Shown here one piece after another: positions 46,360 through 59,306 of a stretch of 64,000 nt of DNA. A model generated the notes under the pieces. The model saw only the letters and a list, made by a program, of their open reading frames with translations, was not told where the DNA came from and searched no databases. Every line of letters starts with the position of its first letter. Position 1 is the stretch's first letter. The stretch lies in the NCBI GenBank assembly GCA_943737045.1, contig CALSFV010000209.1:496001-560000 (forward strand), given 5' to 3'. A program made the translations under genes and the position numbers. This DNA is from Parapristionchus giblindavisi (taxonomy: Eukaryota; Nematoda; Chromadorea; Rhabditida; Diplogasteridae).

Positions 46360-49300
46360 ATAATAATAAATATTTTATCGCATCTTTCAATTTGATGACA
46401 GAGTTAAAATAAAATAATCGATAGTACAAGTGATAAAATAAGAAGAAGCGAAAAGAACTGTAACAGCTAGGTCACAGTATTAAATTACGAACATAAGAAC
46501 TAAAGTACACAGGGTTTTGCACGGTCACAATTGAATTATCTAAAGAGTTCCACTGAGAAACTATTCTGTTACTTAGAAAGGCTAAAAACTTAGAAGAAGA
46601 TGTTGGATGGATACAAAGCTTCATATTATGACCACGAGTTGAATTAATTGTGTTTGAGAAAAGGAACAAGGTGCGGGGATTGATGTCAATGAAATTGTGG
46701 ATAGTCTTATATGCAAAAATAATATCGTTTTGTCTGCGCCTAGATTCTAGGGAGGGGAGATTGAGGTGGCGGAGTCTCTCATGGTAGTTCTTGTACCGTA
46801 TTCCACACTTGCGGAAGACCAGTCTGGAAAAACGTCTCTGAACGGATTCAATATTATGTTTTAACGTGCATGATTGAGGACTCCAGAGTTCTGAACAATA
46901 CTCGAGAAGAGGTCGAACATATGTGACGAATAATCGGGCATAAGTATTAGTACTACAAGAAACGAAAGAACGATGAATATAAGCAGAGCGTGCTCTAGCC
47001 TTAGCAATAATGCGACATATATGTTCATCAAATGTTAGCTTATTATTATAAGTAACACCTAGATCAGTGACTGAAGACACAAGAGGAAGAGTAGTATTGC
47101 CAATAGTAAATGACACATCCGGATGGGTGTTACCCATATGCATTACAACAGTTTTGGTAGGAGACAAAGACAGCCCCCATGCGAGGGTCCACTCGTAGAT
47201 TATATTCAATGCTGATTGGAGAGCATCAGGGTTGTTGACTGAGTAGATCTTAAGGTCGTCAGCATACATGCAGCTAAAAACGCCAGAGGGGAGCATACTT
47301 GGAATATCGCTAATGTATAAGGAAAAGAGCAGTGGTCCGATACATGAGCCTTGAGGCACTCCACTAGTGACATCATAAGGACGAGATTCATTCAATCCAA
47401 TAGAAACAGATTGATTACGGTCTTGTAAGAATGATACCAGCCATTCCAGAAGGCGACCTTTGATACCATTGATTTGGCATTTGTGGGCTAATAGATTTAA
47501 TGGTATGGTATCAAAGGCTTTCGTGAAGTCTATATAAACACAAGAAACATATTGTTTCTTATTGAGTGCAGCATGCCAATGAGAGAAAGATGAGATCAGG
47601 CAAGTAGAACAGGACCTCTTGTTACGAAAACCGTGCTGTTGATCGGGAAGAAGATTGTTTGATGTTAAGAAACTAGTTATATCTCGACATATTATTCGCT
47701 CCATTATTTTTGAGGATGCACACGTAAGCGATATTGGGCGATAGCTTGCAACACAACTCTTTAAACCTTTCCCTTTGTATACAGGTTTAACTTTGGCGGT
47801 TAACCAGATAGAAGGTGACTTTGATAGTAAAAGGAAACGTTCAAAAAGCAGTGACAAGGGAATGCTGATCTGGTCAACAGTCTTCTTTATAAAGGCATAT
47901 GTAATACCGTCTGGAGATGTTGAATTTTTGTTGGGCAGTTTTTTGATAACAGACGCTATTCGTGCTGGGGTAAACAAAACGTAATCTATGGTCTTGTCAG
48001 TAACAATCACTGGCGTTGAGGGTGCACAGAACTGATTAGCATTGAAGGATTTACTAAAATAATTGGCAAATGCTTGGGCCTTAAGGGCATCATCCGTGAT
48101 GACGTCACCTTGCTCGATAATACAACCGATGGTTCGAGAGTCATCCTTGATGCGATCACCTGCGAATCGATAAAACTTTTTTAGATTATGCTTAGTGTAC
48201 AAGGTTTTTTCACGTGCACGACGAGTTGAACGTATTGATTCATGCAATCGACGACTGAGTCGACGATAAGGTCCCAAGCCAATTAGAAGACGACGTTTGT
48301 AAAGATTACGACATCGACGCAAAAGATTTAGAGACTTTGACGAAAGATGAGATTTATGAGAAACAATCTTTCTCATTGGAATGAATTGATTAATTATTGA
48401 GGAAATCCTTTCGGTGAATATGTCATACATTGTATCAGCATCTTGTTGACAGCATGCAAACAAAGAATACCAATCAATATTAGCAATAGCGTACTGTACC
48501 GCAATCCAGTTTGTATTACGGTAATCAGGAATAAGAAGATGCTTAGGCTTAGGCATGCTTGCACGAATGTTGAAACTTACGATACAGTGGTCAAGGCGTG
48601 GCAAAGGTGGAATAACTCTAGTAGACGATATAAGTGATTCATGAGAGGTAAATACAAGATCAAGTATATTTTGGCCTCTAGTAGGAGAGAGAACGCGTTG
48701 ATTAAGCGAGAGTGAACGACAGAAGTCAACAAGAGACGAAGAGTGGGGGGATAGAGAGTATCTGCTAAGTTCAGATAACCAATCAATATCGGGGCAATTG
48801 AAATCGCCCATCAGTATATGAGGGAAATTGGAACTGCATATAGTATCATAGATATGGTCAAGACAAGATGAAAAACTTTGATGATCACATCTAGGACTAC
48901 GGTACAAAAGAAAAACTAGAATGGAGAAATTTTGTTGGAGACTAATTTGGACAGCTAAGGACTGACAAAATGGGGAGAAAGATTTCGAAAATAATAGAAA
49001 GGAGGGAATTAAAGATGATATAAGAAGCGCGATACCACCACCAAATCTATCTCTATCATTACGATAAACTGAATAACGAGACATGGATAACATAGAATCA
49101 GAGACTGTAGAAGGACATGCCCATGTTTCTGTAATTCCAACAATATTATATTCAAAAGTGGAGAGATAATCATCTAAGTATGGTAGTTTGTAGCCAACAC
49201 TTCTAGTATTAATTAGGCAAGTAGAAATAGAGTCATTGGCATTGGAAATGATGGGAAGAGAAATGCGAGATAGATTAGACAAGGAGCCAGCCGGATAATT

Positions 49301-49440
49301 AAAAACCTATAGAGTAGGAGAAGGTGCATCACTCATATCCTCGTCCACCTCGATTACCTCAGGATCCTCATTAGTCGGTTCGGGTACGGGATCAGAGGAG
49401 GTCTCAACCGATTCACCACTCTTCCCCTTTTTAGAATGAG
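46360..49440 (-). mobile_element. Near full-length CR1/Jockey-like non-LTR retrotransposon inserted in receptor E
   Basis: About 3.08 kb, minus strand, containing one long ORF and a 3' UTR ending in a short TAA/ATT-type tail (plus-strand view TATAATAATAAATATTTTAT at 46360). The 5' border is set where receptor codons resume at 49441, the 3' border where they resume at about 46359. No ORF1 is seen, so the element is either a one-ORF type or 5'-truncated by a little. A 5'-truncated sister copy lies at 55777-57792. Confidence 0.85.
46472..49282 (-). CDS. Retrotransposon ORF2: apurinic endonuclease plus reverse transcriptase, 936 aa
   Basis: An uninterrupted frame of 936 codons. Residues about 20-240 form the APE-type endonuclease: N-terminal NTRS region, ITETW at 50-54, GDFNCPDIDW at 159-168 and a terminal LDHCIVSF at 230-237. 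The reverse transcriptase follows, with SYRPISLT near 513-520, DFTKAFD at 585-591, SGVPQGS at 640-646 and the catalytic YADD at 673-676. The C-terminal part has LLEYCSELWSP and RRQNDIIFAYK. It nicks target DNA and copies its own RNA into the site. No inactivating change is visible, so it may still be mobile. Clade by eye is CR1/Jockey; a tree would be needed to place it. Confidence 0.92.
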   Translation of the reverse strand: MSNLSRISLPIISNANDSISTCLINTRSVGYKLPYLDDYLSTFEYNIVGITETWACPSTVSDSMLSMSRYSVYRNDRDRFGGGIALLISSLIPSFLLFSKSFSPFCQSLAVQISLQQNFSILVFLLYRSPRCDHQSFSSCLDHIYDTICSSNFPHILMGDFNCPDIDWLSELSRYSLSPHSSSLVDFCRSLSLNQRVLSPTRGQNILDLVFTSHESLISSTRVIPPLPRLDHCIVSFNIRASMPKPKHLLIPDYRNTNWIAVQYAIANIDWYSLFACCQQDADTMYDIFTERISSIINQFIPMRKIVSHKSHLSSKSLNLLRRCRNLYKRRLLIGLGPYRRLSRRLHESIRSTRRAREKTLYTKHNLKKFYRFAGDRIKDDSRTIGCIIEQGDVITDDALKAQAFANYFSKSFNANQFCAPSTPVIVTDKTIDYVLFTPARIASVIKKLPNKNSTSPDGITYAFIKKTVDQISIPLSLLFERFLLLSKSPSIWLTAKVKPVYKGKGLKSCVASYRPISLTCASSKIMERIICRDITSFLTSNNLLPDQQHGFRNKRSCSTCLISSFSHWHAALNKKQYVSCVYIDFTKAFDTIPLNLLAHKCQINGIKGRLLEWLVSFLQDRNQSVSIGLNESRPYDVTSGVPQGSCIGPLLFSLYISDIPSMLPSGVFSCMYADDLKIYSVNNPDALQSALNIIYEWTLAWGLSLSPTKTVVMHMGNTHPDVSFTIGNTTLPLVSSVTDLGVTYNNKLTFDEHICRIIAKARARSAYIHRSFVSCSTNTYARLFVTYVRPLLEYCSELWSPQSCTLKHNIESVQRRFSRLVFRKCGIRYKNYHERLRHLNLPSLESRRRQNDIIFAYKTIHNFIDINPRTLFLFSNTINSTRGHNMKLCIHPTSSSKFLAFLSNRIVSQWNSLDNSIVTVQNPVYFSSYVRNLIL

Positions 49441-49724
49441 ATATTTTTTAAACGGAGAAAGATCGAGCAAACTACCCTGTCTAACTACTGCCTGAAAAAA
49501 CGCAGCATTTTACATTTGTTACATTTTTTCATAGCAAGAATATTTTCGTGGTCAGATATATCATTTTCGTGTAGTCTAAACATTTTTTTCTCTTTTTTTC
49601 AAATCCATTTTGATGAAGAATATTCATAAATTGTTATCATTTACCATAATTACTAAAATACTATCTTTTGCTCCCTTCGGATATAACATGATAAAGTAAT
49701 ATTATTACCTCCAAACCACCCACA

Positions 49725-50097
<373 letters not shown>

Positions 50098-51054
50098 TGA
50101 TGTCGATACATTACGCACAGTGAGGTACAAGGCACGTGTAGGAGAGTAATTACAAGCAATATATCCTGTAAAAACTGATCAGACACAATACCATGTGCAT
50201 TTTTGTTGCGGCTTATTACTACTGATTCTTTAGCATATAAGAGGGAAACCTGTCGTCGCAATGTCAAAAATATTTCTACATTATATTTTTTCTAGACATG
50301 GAGTCAATATATAATTTGAACTGCCAGTTAAATATTGTTCAAAAGCTGTCAAAAAATCAAAACCATAAATACAAGCTATCTTTACAAAAAAAAACATACA
50401 ACTTGAATCATTCCTCCTAAATCGAATCTTCTGGATAGTATACCATTACCGTATACGCAAGGATACGGTAAAAGAGTAACTTCATGGAAGAACATTGTGA
50501 GGAAGAGGTCAGCAGAAAAGTTGCATGTCTATGATTGCACACTTTATGAGCAATTCAACCTGTGTCCCACCACGAAAAATAGAGAATAACTCCATTTTAA
50601 ATAGAGATATATTAAGCAATTTCGTACCAAAAGAATGGCAAGTCTTCGAGTGTAGGCCGGAGTTGTGGTTGCCTTAACCGTTTTCATCAAAATAAAACAT
50701 AGTGAAGTCATCGTGATCGAAAAACAACCAGTTATCCAGGCGCTGAAACTGCATTCTGAGGATTCTGATACCACAATTCCGGATCAACGTTTACCAAGTG
50801 GAATATATCAGACTGAGACGATCCGTTATTGGTTCGACAACTAGCATTACGCTATATGATACAGCGCCTTGTCTGCCTTACAATTACAGCTTTGTTATTC
50901 ATTGTATGTTATATACTGATCTTTGCTGTTGACTCTGATCTCTAGATTCTATATTATTATAGTATTGTCTATCAAATTTATATTACAGACGTTTTTTGTT
51001 CATATAAACTAGTAGAGTGCGATTAACCTCTAAGTGGGCACAGTTTACTTTTGT

Positions 51055-51178
51055 GGCATATGAGAGGGCGAGAGAGCGAGAGAGGAAGAGAGAGAGAGCG
51101 AGAGCGGAAGAGAGAACGAGAGAAAGAGAGAGAGAGCGAGAGAGCGAGAGCTAGAGCGAGAGAGAGAGCGAGAGCGAG

Positions 51179-51258
<80 letters not shown>
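51055..51258. repeat. (AG)n microsatellite
   Basis: A GA-rich tract grading from GAGAGCGAGAG variants into a pure (GA)n run of about 75 bases. It lies upstream of receptor E. The equivalent place upstream of receptor F (about 54848) has only a short CTGAGAGAGAGCG, so the tract grew after duplication. Bases 50848-51054 are receptor 5' flank with nothing else recognised. Confidence 0.92.
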
Positions 51259-51261
<3 letters not shown>

Positions 51262-51334
51262 GGAGAACAGGTACCTTTTCGAAATGGGTTAGACAAACTC
51301 GTTGTCAGAAAAAAAGCAGCAAAATTTGTTACAT

Positions 51335-51400
51335 GCCATGGGATTCGAACCCGGACGTTCACAATTGCAAGTCAAGGCCACTTCGCCATGACAATTTAAA
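51335..51400 (-). other. tRNA-like segment upstream of receptor E
   Basis: The minus strand has ATGGCGAAGTGGCC (A-box-like) and a perfect B-box GGTTCGAATCC. The acceptor stem does not close, so it is tRNA-derived. A more decayed sister lies at about 54915-54975 upstream of receptor F, which shows that the block was copied with the receptor 5' end. Confidence 0.5.
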
Positions 51401-51404
51401 ACGT

Positions 51405-51671
<267 letters not shown>

Positions 51672-52824
51672 TACTTTATGCGGTTCAAAAGTAAAGTATA
51701 ATTCCTGATTCATTATTGAATAGGTAGTGGAGTTCGCATAAATACGATGCTACGAATTAGGTAGCAAAGATGGAAGTTACAATAATATGAAAAATTATAT
51801 AGAATGAATCGATGGATTTACGGAAAGATTTGCCAGAAGGACATATTATAATATTATTATTAAGTTGATAATAGTATGATAATATATTTGAATAAACTGG
51901 AAACGCTAGTTCAACAACGAAAAATGTGATGAATCGCCAATAATTTTGAAGAGCTATTCGAGTAAACCGATGGAATGCATCTTTTTGGCGGTTTTAAGAT
52001 AATATGTATAATATAAATATAATATTAATGAACAATCTTTTGCCGAAATGTTTTTATTTCTGGGAAAAATCGATACACGAAAAAATGCACCGCCCTCATT
52101 CTGATACCACAATTCCTAACCATGTCAAAAGTGAATATGGTGAATATAGTGAAAAGTGAATATACTTGAATGTGTGACACTCGATTCGATAACTATCATT
52201 ATGACATATGGTGATAACCGGTTGTCTATTTCACAAATGCAGTTTTGTTATTTATAGTCTTGTTGTGCCTAGCGTACGAGAGTAGTTAGCTTAGATATTT
52301 ATTATCAAAGACAAGAGAAAATACGATGTAGAAAATATGAAAGAATGAAAGCGGGAGGATCTTACAATTAGGGAAATGCGAATGGTCTATGATAATATTA
52401 TAATTATATACTTTATGTGCACAAATACGATACCACGACTTACGAGGGAATGATCAACCATCCCCATCAAGTTATGATTAGTGGCATGCACCAATCGAAC
52501 AGCCATGTGATTCTGATAAAACAAAGTTGTTAAGAAAACTCAAATGTTTATACACTTCGAGAAAATCGATAATTAAAATCGCGAAATTGAAGGCATTTGA
52601 TATCATCTCCGTTTTCAGCACCTATCACAACTAGACTTGTGGTGCAGTGAATAAGGTGTTCGTATTTTATTTTGCAGATTCATGGTTCAATGCCTGGCAT
52701 GCGATATTTTGTTTTGCTGATTTTGCCATGTTCAAAAGTTCATTTTTAGCGCTTCGTAATTTTTATTGTAGATCATTATCGATCAACTTATCGATTTCTA
52801 TCGAACTTCAAAATGACGTTACAA

Positions 52825-53568
52825 CTAGGGTGGCGAGAATCAGTCACTAGTCACTAGTCCTAGTGACAGTCTCTCTCTACTCAACCGAGAGAGGCACATT
52901 TACGACCTCTCGCGCGACGGTTAGTAGTGATGAGGTCATCAAAACATTAGTGAGTAATTTTAGCTACTCTTTTTCTACTCCTTTCGGGTTTTCTCGGCTA
53001 TAAGTAATCGAAATTTGCAAATCTGAATATTTTTGGAATCTACAAGCAAAGGGCTATTCAACAAGCCTAAAATTGACTGTCAAAGATAACTTTTAAATTT
53101 CGTCGAATTCTCATGTTATGCATTCCAGCACGTCCGATAAGACGGATAGGAAGACTATTATAATATCATTTATGATTATCATGTTATTAATGTCATTCAA
53201 AGCACAATTTCCTTTTTTTTTAAAACTCTTCATTGTCGTCATTTAACCTCTTGCATAGTGATAGACTCCGCCCACAATCGTCTTAAACAACCAAGCGGCG
53301 TCTCTAATCTTCTTTGACATCTAATTTTAGGCTTGTTGGATAGCCCTTGACTTGTAGATTCCAAAAATATATAGATTTGCACATTTTGATTACTTAGAGC
53401 GGAGAAAAAACAAAAAGAGTAGAAAAAGAGTAATTTTGCTACTCAACCGTGACACCAACGCACGGCTGCCACAGGGGACAGAAGAGTAGCAGAGAGAGTG
53501 GAAAAGATTACGCACTAGTTGGAGAGAGAGAATAATTAGTGACTAGTGACTGGTTCTCGCCACCCTAG
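52825..53568. mobile_element. Palindromic DNA element with TTACAA duplication
   Basis: 744 bp with termini CTAGGGTGGCGAGAATCAGT and the inverse (ACTGGTTCTCGCCACCCTAG), flanked by TTACAA at 52819-52824 and 53569-53574. The termini also carry repeated CACTAGTCACTAG. Internal inverted segments (for example TACTCTTTTTCTACTC with its inverse near 53430) extend the palindrome, leaving a central loop near 53100-53300. Non-coding. Confidence 0.75.
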
Positions 53569-53772
53569 TTACAACCGTCATGATCATACATTACCATACC
53601 CTCGCAGTGCGAGGATTGACACTCTATGTAAGGCCCATTTTAGGCCACTTGATAAAAAATGAAGCTAAAAATGACGATTTTTAAGCTAAAATGAGTATAT
53701 TTGCTTATTCAGTTTCAAGAACAAACGGTGATCGGTCGGGACTATTATGCAAGCTGGTATATAAAAACATAC

Positions 53773-54674
53773 TACTTGAATCATTCCACCTAATCCGAAT
53801 CTTCGGGATAGCATGGCATTACCGTATACGCAAGGATACGGTAACAGAGTAACTGCATGGAAGAACATAGTGAGGTAGACGTCAGCGGCAAAGTTACATG
53901 CCTAGGATTGAACTTTATTGAGCAAGGAAAAATACATTGAGATAATGTGTCACTAACAATTGTTAGCATTACCATCTTCATTATTGATTTTCGTTTCTTC
54001 TTCTTTCATCGCACGTTTCATTGTTTATTCATGAATACGTATAAATATTATTATTATAAGATTGGAGCATTCAGTAGAAGAAATGGAAAGGCAAATCAGG
54101 CGAAGTCTTTGTAAATAAGATAATAATACTGTTCAAACATAGGTGTGCATGTATATAAAAATTCAAGTAAACTGTAAATCTTCATAGATTTCGTCTGAAT
54201 CCCATTTTGGGAACCTTGTCCCAGATCAACGAAAAGGGTGTCTTAACACGCATTTTCTGTAACAACCAAACAAGTATGGGGCCTGTTAGGCGCAGATACT
54301 TCAAAAAGGTTTTAGCATTTGCATATCACTTCATCCCGGGTTCCGATGTGGTATCCAAGACAAAATTCTAATTCCAAAATTATCCAAAATCTGCATTCTT
54401 GATATAAATAAATTGATTGGTATATTAAGTAATTTCGTACCAAAAGCAAGGCAAGTCTTCGAGTGTAGGCCGGAGTTGTCGTTCCCTTAACCGTTTTCAT
54501 CAAAACAAAACATAGTGAAGTCATTGTGATCGAGAAAAAAAAGGTTATCCATGCGCTGAAACTTCATTTTGAAGATTCTGATACCACAATTCCTGCTAAT
54601 GTAAAAATGAGTGATATTTACCAAGTCGAATATATTTGACTGAGACGATCCGTTATTGGTTCGACAACTAGCAT
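53773..54674 (-). pseudogene. SRH-like chemoreceptor F, exons 1-3 only
   Basis: Exon 1 54622-54674 (MLVVEPITDRLSQIYST), exon 2 54441-54555 (SITMTSLCFVLMKTVKGTTT) and exon 3 53773-53901 (ending LGGMIQV). All have clean splice sites and phase and are very close to gene E. No exon 4 or later exon is found before gene E begins at 50847, so this is a truncated tandem duplicate. The tRNA-like block upstream (54915-54975) is shared with E. Confidence 0.75.
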
Positions 54675-55189
54675 TACGACATATTATACTAGCGCCATGT
54701 CTGCCTAACAATTATAGCTTTGTTATGCATAGTGTACAATATAATATATCTTTACTTTTGACTATGATTACTTTTCTCGATTGTGTATTATTGTTGTAGT
54801 ACTGTCTATTAAACTACAGCAGTCGTACAGTTTACTTTTGCAGCACCTGAGAGAGAGCGACAATCTGTTTCGTATAATAGGTACATTTATTCCAGACGGG
54901 TTAGAAATGATTTTACGTGGGATTCAAACCCGGTCGGTCGCATTTGCCAGTCAGGCCGTTAGCCTCTTTATCAGGACAGTAAAACCGTGATCATATATTT
55001 GAATAAACTGATAAAGCGATGACATATGGTATTAACCGCTTGTCAATTTACAGTTTTGTTATTTATAGCATACAATAATTCTTATGGTGCTTAGGATGGT
55101 TAGTTTAGAAATTCATTAGCAGACGCAAGGGAAAACACGATGTAGAAAAAATGGAATGAATGAATGAGAGAGGATCTTTTGGAACGGTG

Positions 55190-55329
55190 AATGATAAGTT
55201 ATCCATGCGCTGAAAGTGCATTAAATTGATTCAGATACCCCAATTCTTGATCATGTCAAAAGAGACTAATATTTACCAAGTGGAGTATATCTGACTGAGA
55301 CGATCCGTTATTGGTTCGACGACTAGCAT
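55190..55329 (-). pseudogene. SRH-like chemoreceptor F2, exon 1 and start of exon 2
   Basis: Exon 1 55277-55329 repeats MLVVEPITDRLSQIYST, then intron 1, then the first bases of exon 2 (acceptor at 55210, frame AWIT...) before homology stops near 55190. It is a second, shorter duplicate of the subfamily-2 5' end. A further isolated exon-1 relic on the opposite strand starts at about 58664 (MLVVEPLID then stop). Confidence 0.65.
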
Positions 55330-55556
55330 TACGACATATGTGGCTTGACTACCTAACAAATACAGTTTTATTATTCATAATGTACAATATTCTGATCTTG
55401 AGAGTTTGTATTAGTCTATCAAAAGTACAACAGTAGTTTTTGTTCGTATTACATAAACTATGTTGTATTTGTGATTTTTGGTTATATAATATAATATACT
55501 ATAATGTTTGAAAAACTTTTCATACACTGCACTAATAATACAAATTCTAAAGATCA

Positions 55557-57910
<2,354 letters not shown>

Positions 57911-57966
57911 TTATCTACGCGCGTCTGCGCAACAAGACAAGTAACAGCGAATACATAGATAACGAT

Positions 57967-58266
57967 TCAATAGATACTGGTACTCCGTAACAAGAAGAAT
58001 GTAAGAAGACAATTATGATTTATTAAGAGAGCGATGAAACCTTGAAGAAGATATCCTTGTAGGAGAAGATTCTTGAAACTCCGTAGAGACTGGCACATAA
58101 CGACTTCAGTCGGGAGTTTACAATATAAACGAGATGCACGTAGAAGGAAGGAATGATAGCGAGTACTCTTGGTTAACTCGATCGATATACCGAAAGAAGA
58201 GCATCTGTCGCGTAATGGTTCATAGATGAAGAAGGACGATGGACTGATGATTGTATCTCTACTCAT
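57967..58266 (-). pseudogene. C-terminal remnant of another LINE
   Basis: A minus-strand frame with FGISIELTKSTRYHSFLLRA, SRLYCKLPTEVV and SLRSFKNLLLQ, the arginine/alanine-rich end typical of CR1/Jockey ORF2 proteins. It faces the preceding LINE tail to tail. Only about 100 codons remain. 58267-59200 otherwise contains an exon-1 relic at 58664 and nothing else recognised. Confidence 0.5.
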
Positions 58267-59204
58267 TATAGTTCAGGCAAGTATTAAGTCGTCTAATACA
58301 CGTCTCTCTGTCAAGGAACGCAGATCAAGATTTGATAGGCGGGCGCTACTAGAGGGCAGTGAATGAGGATATTATGGAGAGGGATAACAACGATAGAATA
58401 CAATAGAATGAAAAGCAAAGATCAGAATATTGTAAACTATGAATAACAAAACAGTGTTTGTTAGGGTTATTATAATATTTATACGTATTCATGAATAAAC
58501 AGTGAAACGTGTGATCGAAGAAAAATAAACGAAGATGATGAAAATGATAACGATATTGAATTGCTCACTGGTTAAAGAGTAGAATAATGGACGAATCTTT
58601 GGAATAATAGACACTAAACATAATTGGTTAGGGAAACTCTGTTTGGTTTTATCAAATGTCGTAATGCTAGTTGTCGAACCATTGATCGATTGATTTTTTC
58701 GACATGCTCGAATAAGAAAAAAACATGATGGCACTTGGATAATAAAATAAACATTAACAACAATAGTGTACTCTATTCTAGATAAATAAATTAATGATTG
58801 ATAAATTAAATAGAGTGGTGAGGAAGAGTGCAGGAGTCACTCAGTGATGGGACGTCCCTCTCACTGCATCAGAATCATAATGAAAGGGACAAGAATATGT
58901 TGAACCTAGTGTATCCCTGAATCAGTGTAATTCACACCGAACATAGGACAGAGCATTTGAAATTTTTTTGCAATTCTTGTAAAGCAAAAAAATGGCAGAA
59001 TAATTTTTCACTTTTTTTCGGTATAGTGCTTTTTTGCGGTGACCGGGAAGAGAAAAAAGTCGAGAAGAAAGGGAAGAATGATTGGCCATTTTTTTGCTTG
59101 AGAAGAATTAGAAACAGAAATTTCCATATACGCTGTCCTACATCATCTATTCTTTATTAAACATGCAAATTATCGTTTCAGCTGAATAACGTCGTTTATC
59201 GAGG

Positions 59205-59272
59205 AATAAGGCTCAGAAAGCTTGCCCGGATAGGCAGAGGTCGTGGGTTCGACTCCCTCCTTGTGCCAATCG
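59205..59272 (+). other. tRNA-like segment beside the 3' end of receptor G
   Basis: Contains GTGGGTTCGACTCCC, a strong T-arm/B-box, preceded by a weak A-box-like stretch and followed by TTGTGCCA. The 5' acceptor half is missing, so it is a fragment or tRNA-derived repeat and not a tRNA gene. Confidence 0.35.
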
Positions 59273-59306
59273 TTTGTCAACCAGTATCAAATCAGAAAGC
59301 TTAGAT

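Noticed and set aside
51051..51362. Arg-Glu or Ser-Leu repeat frames
   Set aside because: Products of the (GA)n tract on either strand.
59205..59272. Candidate tRNA genes at 10806, 22085, 37578, 51335, 54915 and 59205
   Set aside because: B-boxes are good, but the acceptor stems do not pair and anticodon stems are not convincing. They are kept as tRNA-like segments only.
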